The translations under genes and the position numbers were made by a program. Below are positions 24,722 to 33,789 of a stretch of DNA of 64,000 nt, one piece after another. Source of the stretch: Dryococelus australis (Eukaryota > Arthropoda > Insecta > Phasmatodea > Phasmatidae); NCBI GenBank assembly GCA_029891345.1, contig CM057009.1, forward strand, positions 86,537,916-86,601,915. The letters run 5' to 3'. The first letter of the stretch is position 1, and every line of letters starts with the position of its first letter. The notes under the pieces are model-generated. The model was not told the DNA's origin, searched no databases, and was given only the letters and a program-made list of their open reading frames with translations.

Positions 24722-24981
24722 GGGGTAGTGGTGGTTTCGTGGTCAGACTGTTTGCCTCCCACCTTGGCAAATAGGGTTTTATTCCCAGCGGGTATTGCTT
24801 CCTGATTTTCGCACGTGGGAATCATGCCGGACGATGCCGCTTGTCTGCAAATTTTCTTGGGGGATCTTCAGTTTCCCCCCACCCTTGCATTTTGGTGCTG
24901 CCCCATACTCACCTCATTTCACCCTAATCGACTCTCAAGACCTCAATGTTAAGAGCTGCCCAAATCTTTCCACTCCACTCA
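24722..24981 (+). repeat. tRNA-derived SINE, nearly full length
   Basis: About 260 bp. The head resembles a tRNA-derived promoter, with GTGGTTTCGTGGTCAGA near 24733 and a B-box-like GGTTTTATTCC at 24775-24785. It is flanked by an imperfect 11-bp target duplication, TTTGCTAGAAG (24711-24721) and TTTGCTTGAAG (24982-24992). Related copies are at 2480-2572 (3' part only) and 53940-54130 (minus strand). tRNA-derived SINEs of this general kind are known in termites and relatives, but I cannot name the family. Confidence 0.75.
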
Positions 24982-25324
24982 TTTGCTTGAAGGTTGTATT
25001 AGATTTTTTACTGTCCATTGATCTACTGATGCTCACAACTACAGCGTACTACACGTACTACAGTGATTTATAAGCACTATAACTAAGTCCAAACAGCATA
25101 AACTAGGATGTGTTTTACTATAATGTGTCCCAATCTCAGTACAAGACCAAATTTAAAATGTGCTGCCCGAATATTAAAATGACTCTGTATGTATGCAGTG
25201 TCGTAAGTAATTATCAATTAGGGGATGTATTTGAGTTTCTACAACTGCTCTCTATGGACTGCTGGTTGTGGAACTTTACTAATTAGGAAGATATTTTTTT
25301 TATGTTACACAATATGTATAAATA

Positions 25325-25329
<5 letters not shown>

Positions 25330-25409
<80 letters not shown>

Positions 25410-25482
25410 TATATATACATACACACATACATATATATACATACACACATACATATATATACATACACACATACATACATGA
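25330..25482. repeat. TA microsatellite passing into TATG/CATA repeats
   Basis: About 35 TA units, then irregular 'acacatacatatata' repeats to 25482. The long tyrosine/isoleucine-rich ORFs here on both strands are by-products of the repeat. Confidence 0.95.
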
Positions 25483-27193
25483 GTGTATAATCATTTTACA
25501 GATGTAGGCAAGAGCAAAATGGCAAATGGAAAGTAATTTTTATCTTAGTTGGCAGTTTTCATTCGTAGCTTCTTGTAGTGATAAAAAGGCCAGTAACTTA
25601 GATAGTAGGATATAACTGCCTAAATATTACTACCAGTCAGAATTATGTATGAATAACACAAAAATTACAATTTAGGTGATAATGAGTGAATAATATAGAT
25701 TAAGATGCACACAAAAACAGACAGCAATGTTTGGTGGTTGTAAAATGAATGTGTTGGTTTGGCACTATAACTTATGATGTGGTTCGTTACATGGTCCAGC
25801 TTTCTTAGTCTGTGTCTGGAATACCAGCATAGTGGTTGTTAATGTATGCTGTGCTAATATACACTTATTTTTGTGGTGCCACATCTTTTTTTTTGTTTTT
25901 TAATGATGGAATTCATATTGTTACAATGTCCCTGTAGAAATTAAGTGGTCTAAACCAAGTTCGTTAAGGGATGGAGGTCTTAATTATATAAAAGAGTTAA
26001 TTATATATAATATCCTAATTTTATTTACAATAAATACAAATCAAATTCTCTCAATTCACCTTCTCACAACAAATTGATATCACTTATTGTTCACAGTTAA
26101 TGGCTTCAACCTATACAATTTATAATTACCTCAAAGAAATCAGTGAAATTAAATAATAGTCCCAATAGACAGTGTTTCAAAATATATGCAGTTACCTTAT
26201 AAATTGTGTTCATATTTGAGAGTTCCACTATTTATAATAAAATCTATGTTACATGTCAATTCAGTCCCACTTCAATTTAGTCCATGTCCCACCAGTCCAC
26301 AATGTTCTAGACTTCTCAGAGCACCCTCACACACAGTAGGTTTCACTTGCTGGGTTTCAAGTCCTCTCATCCATTAAGACCAAGAACACCACATCCACAG
26401 TCCTACTGCACTTTAATTCGTGCCCGTACTCAGTAAGATGGCCTTCACCAAAAGAATCCTGGCCGCAGGACAGTGACTCTATATATAGTGTCGTAGGGCG
26501 TCACCCAGAATTTGCCATAGAGTTTTAAATATATGTTCTAAAGACAGGTATTCTGTAACTAATTCATGAAAACCAAAATATTCAATGATTGTGACTCTGA
26601 AATATGAACTATTTTGTATTTGTTGATATGAACTATTTGGTATTTGTTACTATTCTCAGTATGATGTGTTATCATCTTATATGATTTAACACCATCATAT
26701 TCAGAGTTCCCATTTAATTAAGTTATTGACAAACAAGAATTTCAAAAATAAAATTGGGCCTTGGTTTGGCCTTAATTTGTTTTAGAGTTAACAATGGTAG
26801 AATATTTTTATATGTTTCACAAATTAAAAGAAATTAAAAAAATATATATTTATATGTTTAAAAATCGAGAGGACATGCCTCTGAGTGATGTGGTATACAA
26901 GTTTGCTTTTTTAAGTTTTCATTTTTCTTAGATGTGGAACTAAATGGTATTCTATTACTTTTGCATTAGCCATAACCACTTACTCTTACTAAGCAAGAAA
27001 ATTTTACAAAATAAATACATCATTACCACAAGTATACCAGCAGTAATAACAATGATATTGCACTCAAAATCATGTCATTGACCAATAAATGTATACCCAT
27101 AAAACGTTGATTGGTAGTTAAAATGTCTGTGTCAAAATTGAGCAGATGTCCAATATTCAGTGGGAACAGGTCAGAGGTATTTATATGTTTCAG
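25483..27193. other. end of the FCHo intron; possible minus-strand promoter-like repeat
   Basis: Mostly AT-rich and featureless. On the minus strand near 26490-26475 is CACTATATATAGAGTCACTG, TATA-like, followed by a G+C-richer leader down to about 26280. It could be the end of an unrecognised retroelement. No gene is seen. Confidence 0.3.
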
Positions 27194-27330
27194 GGATGAT
27201 AAAGAAGAACAACTTAAATCAGACACTCCAACACCTGAAGTTGATGATGATGGTTATTCAATCAAGCCTAAACAGAACGTCTGGGAAATGGTAAAGGAAA
27301 ATTTTTATTCCAGCTCGGACACTGACTCAG
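27194..27330 (+). CDS. FCHo: FCHo, internal exon: PEVDDDGYSIKP / FYSSSDTDS segment
   Basis: The 137-bp exon follows 'atgtttcag' and ends at 'ACTCAG|GTTGGT', a weak donor. It reads DDKEEQLKSDTP, then TPEVDDDGYSIKPKQN, then VKENFYSSSDTDS. This matches the conserved FCHO1/FCHO2/SGIP1 linker known in vertebrates as 'PEVDEEGYSIKP ... NHFYSSSDSDSEDE', a flexible region just after the F-BAR domain that precedes the AP-2-activating linker and the mu-homology cargo domain. The phase fits on both sides: GG from the previous exon plus G, and a final G completed by AG of the next exon. The 23.6-kb intron before it is packed with transposons. Identification rests on this motif and is strong. Confidence 0.85.
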
Positions 27331-27423
27331 GTTGGTTTGATTCCTTTTTTTTCACCTATAAAATCAGGACATGTTTCAATAATAACTGTTCTTTTTAACA
27401 TATTTTTCTCACAAAACTTTTAG

Positions 27424-27557
27424 AGGATGAGCGTGAGCGGAAGATTCGGGTGGAAATCAAACCATTATCAAATTCTTCAGCCCCGATTAGTGCAAGTGTA
27501 GATGAACTACGTGCAACAGTAGAAAACATTTCTCTATCTTCTGCTGCCAATACATCT
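27424..27557 (+). CDS. FCHo: FCHo, internal exon: RVEIKPL ... SVDELRATVENISLS segment
   Basis: The exon starts after 'acttttag', only 93 bp downstream of the previous exon, and ends at 'ACATCT|GTGAGT', a good donor. It reads EDERERKIRVEIKPL, then SSAPISASVDELRATVENISLSS. Vertebrate FCHO2 has the same layout: 'EEPKKYRIEIKPM ... MASLDELKVSIGNITLSP'. The exon is 134 bp and ends in phase 0. No in-phase continuation was recognised downstream in the remaining 36 kb, so either the next intron is very long or the exon has too little conserved sequence to spot by eye. The missing part would hold the Pro/Ser-rich linker and the C-terminal mu-homology domain. Confidence 0.85.
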
Positions 27558-27840
27558 GTGAGTAATAATTTTACATATAAATAAATATATGTTCATATAT
27601 TAATGTATATTTAAGTTTATAGTGGACATAATTCATATATGAGGGACATATTCTTAAGAGTTAAATTAAAGCACATATGCATCCATTCAGTTATTCCATT
27701 TTTAATTTTCTTAAAATTACAATTGAGCGATATTTTAGTTTAGGCTTGTTTTCATCTCCATAAACAAAGAAAAGTTACATATATTCATATGTACGAACAC
27801 ACACACACTCATGCACTTGTACACACACATATACACATAT

Positions 27841-29052
27841 TCAAATCACATTATTATGACCACATTCTAGACATGCCATCTGCAACGCGTAGCTCATGAT
27901 GTATGGCCCATAATGTGGGCTGGTGAAGCGGGTATATAATGTGACCAACAGGCTGGCTGTGCACAGTACGCTTCCTGTTGTCATGGGTAAGGGAAGCGAT
28001 TTAACCAAGTTGCAAAAAGGGATTATCATCAAATTTTGGGACAAGGGTTGCAGCATTTCGTAAACAGCGTAGTTTGTGAACTGTTCACGCGTGCCTCTGT
28101 GGTAAAGGTGTATCATGGGTGAATGAATGACACTGTTGGGAATAATCACTGTGTAAACTGCAAGCTCCACACACCATTGATATGCGAGGTGAATGTTGAC
28201 TACGACGGTGCATGAATGCCAACTGACAGGCTATAGTGGAACAGCTCACCATCCAAATGAACCAGGGGGCATACAAACATGTGTCTACGACAACAGTTCA
28301 GTGAACCGTTCTGCGAATTGGGCTCCGGAGTAGGAGGAGGGTGACTACACCCATGCTAACACAAATGCATCAATGAAAACTACTGGAATTTACTCGACAG
28401 TATGGTTACTGGACCACTGCTGACTTGAAACGGGTAGTCTTCTCCAACAAGTCATGTTTTCAGCTGCATAGAGCGGATGGACGGTAGCGTGTCCAGTGAG
28501 AAATGTCAGTGAACCGACACCCTCCATCCATTGCTGGACAAACACATGGCAGGGGGGTAGTGTTATAGTCTGAGGAATGTCCTCATGATATTCTGTAAGT
28601 CTCATCATCTGTTTGGAAGGCACTCTTGATCAATTTTGTTATTAATCCATCCTTGGTGATCATGTCCACCCGTACATAATGATTGTCATTTCTCGGGAGG
28701 AGAGGATCTTCCATCATGAAAATTCGCCTTGCCACATGGCTAAAAGTGTCTACATGTGGCTGCAAGAGCACGATAAAGAGATCAAAATTCTTCCCTGGCT
28801 CCCAAACAGCCCCAATATCAGTCCAATTGAACATCTGTAGGACCACCTTGATTGTTGTGTTTACCGTCTGTCTCCTCCACCGTGCACCTTTCAACAGTTG
28901 TGAGACACACTGCAGACAGCATATGGTTCCAAATACCCATGGAGACGTATCAGAGCCTGACTGAGTCACTGCCAGCTCGTCTAGCTGCTGTCTGTGCTGT
29001 GAAGGGCGGTTACTCTGGAAACTAGCAGGTGACCATGATGATGTGTTTTGAC
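27841..29052 (+). mobile_element. Tc1-like transposon, full length, inactive
   Basis: Ends are inverted repeats of about 25 bp: TTCAAATCACATTATTATGA on the left and GTCAAAACACATCATCATGG on the right read from the other strand. The transposase starts at 27983 with MGKGSDLTKLQKGIIIKFW, then FVNCSRASVVKVY (HTH), ADLKRVVFSNKSCFQLH, HHENSPCHMAKSVYMW and SPNISPIEHL. The usual FSDKS and QQDN catalytic aspartates are changed (FSNKS, HHEN), and several stops and frameshifts are present, so it is dead. A sister copy at 57535-58738 keeps FSDKS and FQQDN. Confidence 0.8.
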
Positions 29053-29063
29053 TGTGTGTGTGT

Positions 29064-29066
<3 letters not shown>

Positions 29067-29131
<65 letters not shown>
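29067..29131. repeat. TA microsatellite
   Basis: About 32 TA units between the Tc1 element and the palindrome at 29134. Confidence 0.95.
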
Positions 29132-29133
<2 letters not shown>

Positions 29134-29136
<3 letters not shown>

Positions 29137-29206
29137 GTGTGAATCATGTGGTGTTTATTTGTGTGTGTGACACACACATAAATAAACACCGCGTGATTCA
29201 CACTAC
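29134..29206. repeat. near-perfect palindrome, 36-bp arms
   Basis: The arm 'gtgtgaatcatgtggtgttt' with its GTGTGTGTG inner end is mirrored by 'acacacacataaataaacac' and its gattcacac outer end, with about three mismatches and no spacer. The right arm is also the outer tip of the transposon that starts at 29171, so its terminus is present twice, head to head. Confidence 0.85.
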
Positions 29207-31305
29207 TTGTATTACCCCTTTTTCTAGGAAAGAAACACAACATCGGTGGTTTGAAAAAAAGCCCTTGATTACTGTACCATATATGAAGTAATAATTGGTA
29301 ATAATTCAGTTCCCCTGAACATAACGCAAGTAGGGCTATGGGGAGGTGAGCATTGAAATATCGAATGGGAACATGGGTCGTATAAGGCATCATTGGATAA
29401 ATCATCTAAAATCCTTACATGCATATTTTATGTACAACCAATGCAAATTGGATAAACTAAAGTGTGTGCCATTATTGTATTTCTGGTTGGAGTGTGAGAC
29501 TCACTTTGATACTAGCAGTGATCTGTGTGTCACTCTGCACAAATCTGTTCCAAGGTATTGGTACACAGTTTCTGAGAAAAAGTGGTGAATAAGACAGCAC
29601 AATGCAGCAAGCAGATAAGCCATCTACCACTTAAAGTTACGCCAGATTTTTCATGCATGTTAAATTACAATCAAAAGTTCATTCATTCAGGCAGTCATGT
29701 GTTGTACATTGCAACAATTACTTGTATGTAGTTTCAGAATCAGAAAGCATCTCTCTGTGGTGTTTCTGTCTGAAAGGAATGCAGTTTACAAACTAGGAAG
29801 CATTTGCCATGCTGATACTAGGAGAATGTCGTCGGAACTGCAGAGCAGCTGCCCGTTTGTACGCAGGGAAATATACCAGAGCGCATCCATTTTTTATACA
29901 ATATCTTCCAGCATCTTGTATTTTGTGTGTGCACAACCAGACTAGTGCAGCCGAGACACAACAAAGGTTGTACTTGCTGTCATGGTAGTTAATCCTTAAG
30001 ATTCTACACGGAAGAGTGCTTACAACTCAGGATTGATCTAAAGTACCATGTGGAGAATCCTCGCTAATGATCATTTACGTCTGTACCATGTTCTGCTGCA
30101 TCAAGAACTTGGGGGAAAACACTTTCCTAAGCACATTTATTTCTGAAACTCCTACCTGAGCAAGGACCATGCTTACCATTGCAGCATTTTGTGGACTGAT
30201 GAAGCCACATTCAAGAGCAATGGCATTGTTAATATATATATATATATAATGATCATTAATGGTCTGCAGTCAACCTAAATTGGCTCTGTCAAGTGGATAA
30301 TCAGCATGCGTGGAGCCTTAATACTTGGTGTGGTCTTCTCGGACATCGTGTCATAGGACCATATTTCTTTGAAGGGCAATTGAATGGTGCAGCTTATGCA
30401 GACTTCCTAAAGAATATTTTGTATCAGCTTATCAAAGATGTCCCCCTCGTTCTGAGTTTAACACTTTGGCTTCAACAGGATGGCTGTCCTCACTTTTCAT
30501 GCATAGCTCTGATAGTAGTTATTCACCAGACAGTGGATTGGGTCCTGTAATGACCACATTGTTCAGACTGCCTCAAATTACTTCTTGTTTGGGAGAATTA
30601 AAGGCATCATCTATGATGTGCGTCCAACAATGAGGGAAGACATTAAAGAGATCATCAAAACCACATGCAGATCTCTCAGCAGTGCTGAGGTCCGCAGAGC
30701 AACCGCAGATGTAAAAAGAAGAGCAGAGTCATGTCTGATGTGGGGTGGTCTACATTTTGAACACTTATGCAGAGTGCTGTGTTCGAATGGGTGCTCCAAG
30801 TTCACGGAGGTTCTCTCACACCATACTAGTATTTGCAGTACACCCAACATCCTCTCAATTGTCCATAAACTAGGTATGCATGCCAGAAAAACAACATATT
30901 TTGTTGATTTCCTTTCGATTGTATGTACAACAAACACATTTCTATCCATTTTCATTAAATTGTACATAAACTATGCACATGAAAAATCATAGGTATGCTT
31001 AGATGTTTTTTTTATTTATTGTGTGCAAACTATGCACTTCAGAAAACTCTCTTAGTAAATGTTGTTTACTTTTAGACGATCTATCCAACAATACCATATA
31101 CCATCCCCGTTTCCATTTGAAATTTCAACACTCACCTCCCAGTACCCCTGCTTTCGGTATGTTCTGGGGAATGGAATTACTACCAATGGATGCTTTATAT
31201 AGGGTATAGTTACCAAAGATTCTTTTGCAAACCCTAGTGTCATGTTGGTTTCGAGAAAAGGGGTTGATACAGGTAGGGTGAATCACGTGGTGTAGATGTG
31301 TGTAC
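29171..31305 (+). mobile_element. DUF4817-type DNA transposon with ~235-bp inverted terminal repeats
   Basis: Left arm 29171-29410 and right arm 31070-31305 align in opposite orientation at about 70% by eye. Shared blocks include GTGATTCAC, ACCCCTTTT near the tip, 'ggggaggtgag.attgaaat' in the middle and 'tggata.atc.tctaaaa' at the inner edge. A decayed transposase (29779-30870) lies between them on the + strand. The family, with an N-terminal DUF4817 helix-turn-helix and a DDE nuclease, is widespread in arthropods and related to Tc1/mariner. Confidence 0.75.
29779..30870 (+). pseudogene. DUF4817-type transposase, decayed
   Basis: The N-terminus reads MQFTN, then AMLILGECRRNCRAAARLYA, matching the family pattern 'YADMHFVLGECRGNCREAARIY'. 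The catalytic half has NTWCGLLGHRVIGPYFFEG, LNGAAYADFLKNILYQLI and LWLQQDGCPHFS, with the second catalytic aspartate in QQDG. The C-terminal region has VRPTMREDIKEIIKTTCRSL, RRATADVKRRAESCL and a closing FEHL. Frameshifts and stops separate these blocks, and a short TA repeat at 30232-30248 interrupts the gene before the catalytic part. The start is chosen at the first Met in the family's position. It cannot make an active enzyme. Confidence 0.75.
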
Positions 31306-31960
31306 ATATATAAAGACACACAAAATGTTTGAGTGGGCATAGTAAATTCTTTGGGGGATGATAGTGTAGAATGTTCTGAGCTAAAATAAATATAAGCATG
31401 TGTCCAAATGTCAACTGATAAAGGTGCAGCTGATTGAACTATGGTGCACATATTTACACTTGCTAAATATGCCAATATTGGTAGTGAGATAACATTGGTT
31501 TTAGCCCATCTGGGTCCTAGGTGTGGAGCATGAGCAGTCTGCCATTGTGGATTCCACAATTTTGGTTTCGTTCACCATGTTTGATGACCTTGACCTTTAT
31601 AGACCATCTTGATTTTGAGTCAGCTAATTTGTTTTTGAGTTGCGTCCATTGTATTGTTTTCGCTGCTATCTTGTTTTTTCTATTGTCTGCAAGGTAGCAC
31701 TGGTGTTGGCCACCATCTTGGACAGTCATTTGATCTTGTTAGCCACCAAGGGTGACATCATCCTATTTTATAGTATGCTAGGCGGTGCTGTTGTTGGCCG
31801 CCATCTTGGATGTCATCTTTTCTCATTGCTCACCAGGGAGGCGCCATCTTGGTTGTCCCATCGTCTACTAGTATCGTTTGTTTTGCTTGAGGTGGTATTT
31901 GTACACTTGATACTACTTTGTGTACACTTTGTACACTTGATAATGAATCTGTGATAGGGT
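31306..31960. other. noncoding region with a cluster of CCATCTTG motifs
   Basis: Four motifs on the + strand, ACCATCTTGA (31603), GCCACCATCTTGGA (31706), GCCGCCATCTTGGA (31798) and GCGCCATCTTGG (31841), resemble the YY1/Pleiohomeotic core GCCATNTT. Spacing is roughly 100, 90 and 45 bp. No gene is recognised beside them. They may be sub-repeats of an unknown element. Confidence 0.45.
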
Positions 31961-31990
31961 GCAGTGCCCGATGTTACTCAGGAGTCACAC
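31936..31990 (+). repeat. direct repeat, copy 1
   Basis: Begins CACTTGATAATGAATCTG and continues through GGGTGCAGTGCCCGATGTTA; it matches 33736-33787 with about five mismatches. It may mark the ends or a duplicated segment of a 1.8-kb element. Confidence 0.7.
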
Positions 31991-33260
31991 ATGTCACTCA
32001 GGTGTCTCTCACTGCCATGTGTTCTTGAGCGAGGGCTTCAAGGTCAAACATTTAGCTGATGCATGATGTGGCAGGCCCTCGTAACAACACGACACGGGGG
32101 GTTTGGAATTTTACCGTTCTCTGGGCGCCTTGTTCTGCTTATAATGTGTTACAGCTGACTGCGTGATGCACGTGTTTTTCCCGCACTTATGGATGCGGAA
32201 ACTGAGAAACTGCTTTTATAAAATATTCTTGAAAAGCTGTGATAAGTTTTTAAACATCTGAATGATTCAAAAATGGCTTTGAAAAGTTTTGAAAATTGCT
32301 CTCAATAATTGCAGTACAAAAAGCTTTGAAATGTCCATGGGAAAAACTCTGAAAAAGTTTATTGTTTATTTTGAAAACAAGTTTGAAAAGTAAACTTAAT
32401 TTTAAAAATTTTCTTTGAAAATTTAATTGTAGTGGATTAGTATTGCTTGTAAATACTGTCGTGAACCTGTTCTTTATGCCTGAGGGGGCATTTACTGGCA
32501 CACTTTATGATTGCTAGTTGTGTAACTCTTGAAAATAAACACGTGCTCGTGTTTACAAAATACCTTTGCATTTACTTTGGCACATTTTCTGTGCTACTCT
32601 GCTTTGGATGCGTGGCGCTGCATACATGTACACTTTAAAATACAAATATTGCCCTTTTTACACAGTCAGTGCCAAGTGGTTATGTTGGCTTGCATTCATT
32701 TTAGATTACAGTTGAAATAAGATGTTGTTACATGTTGCCATGTCTAACCAGTATGTTTCAGCAATCTTTAAAACATCAGCTGACATTGCAGTGGAACAAC
32801 CCATCTCAGTGGATAGTTTGTACAAACGCAAGCTCACACTGTACGTCTGTTGACTTGTTTCAACTTCCACTCGGGACACTGTACGTCTGTTGACGTAACA
32901 CATAAGCACTTTATAGTGTATACAAAGCTGACAAATTTTGATATCTGTGCATATAATTGTAAAAAGAACAGTAATAACAATAAACACTGTTATTAATGAC
33001 TGAAATGTTAGTTCTCTGGGTGTTAGGTGATGCAATTAAAATGTATATAGCTGTAATGTCCCTTGTGACTTTGTTGTGTTACAAGTGTCTGATAATCTCA
33101 GGTTACTCACCAATGACTGCTGCTATTTGTTGTGAGTCATTTTCCTGGCACTCTTACCTTTGTTGTTTGTAGCGTAGGCTGTTAACCACATGGTGTGTCG
33201 AGCAGGTTACTGATGTGTCTTAGATGCTCTCCTTTGCACCTTGATGTTCTTTTCGTCCTG

Positions 33261-33398
33261 GTTGGGCAAGCCACATGATGTCGTGGGAAGTGGCTTGCTC
33301 TGGCACTAAGATGTTTTATTCTCCCAAGTTGGGCAGGCCACTTGATGTGTAGGAAATGGCTTGCTGTAAGGCCCCTAGTTGGGAAAGCCACTTGACGT
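33261..33398 (+). repeat. three GTTGGG..AGCCAC units with hairpin potential
   Basis: Units start at 33261, 33328 and 33378 (GTTGGGCAAGCCACATGATG and close variants). The first is followed by GTGGCTTGC, the exact inverse of GCAAGCCAC; the second by an imperfect inverse. The surroundings (33180-33560) are G+C-richer than the flanks. No family recognised. Confidence 0.55.
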
Positions 33399-33719
33399 GC
33401 TGCATCCCCAGAGATAATGTGTGGTGTTCGTGCCCTGCCTGGTAGCAGGTGTAGGGCAGGAACTGGTGATGTTGCCCGGCGCCACGTTCGGTAGAGCGAA
33501 CCATGATGATGGGGGTCGTACGGCTGACGGCCTACTACGATATCTGGATATGCGGTCAATTTGTAGGAGTGTTTAATTAGATGACCAATTAAATTACATT
33601 TATTGTATTAAAACCCATTTCTAAGGGATGAAGTTGTTGGTCACTTCATATGCCGGTGCCAACACTGATTTGACTCTACTTATGGGAGGCAGGCCTTATA
33701 AACGTAATACCTATAACAC

Positions 33720-33748
33720 TTCATTATCAAGTGTACCTTGATAATGAA
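33720..33748. repeat. perfect 12-bp inverted repeat
   Basis: TTCATTATCAAG, spacer TGTAC, then CTTGATAATGAA. Confidence 0.85.
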
Positions 33749-33787
33749 TCTGCAATAGGGTGCAGTGCCCAATGTTACTTAGGAGAG
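33736..33787 (+). repeat. direct repeat, copy 2
   Basis: Begins CCTTGATAATGAATCTG and continues GGGTGCAGTGCCCAATGTTA. It overlaps a palindrome at 33720-33748. No coding sequence was recognised between the copies. Confidence 0.7.
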
Positions 33788-33789
33788 TA

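Larger units (their letters stand above)
3596..27193 (+). other. FCHo: FCHo intron, about 23.6 kb
   Basis: The intron begins GTAAG and ends TTTCAG, and joins two phase-compatible exons. It contains a GC-rich island, a decayed transposase gene, a pogo derivative, the Tc1/copia/gypsy/SINE nest and a TA microsatellite. The segment 3596-6200 is AT-rich with a T-tract at 3838-3860 and shows no gene. Confidence 0.7.

Noticed and set aside
25225-25494. Long open frames on both strands encoding Tyr-Ile repeats.
   Set aside because: They are by-products of the TA/CATA microsatellite. The same holds for the frames over 29058-29405.
28683-28964. ORFs at 28583-28969 (minus) and 28683-28964 (+) as separate genes.
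   Set aside because: They lie within the Tc1-like element 27841-29052; the minus frame is antisense to the transposase and the + frame is out of frame with its conserved motifs.
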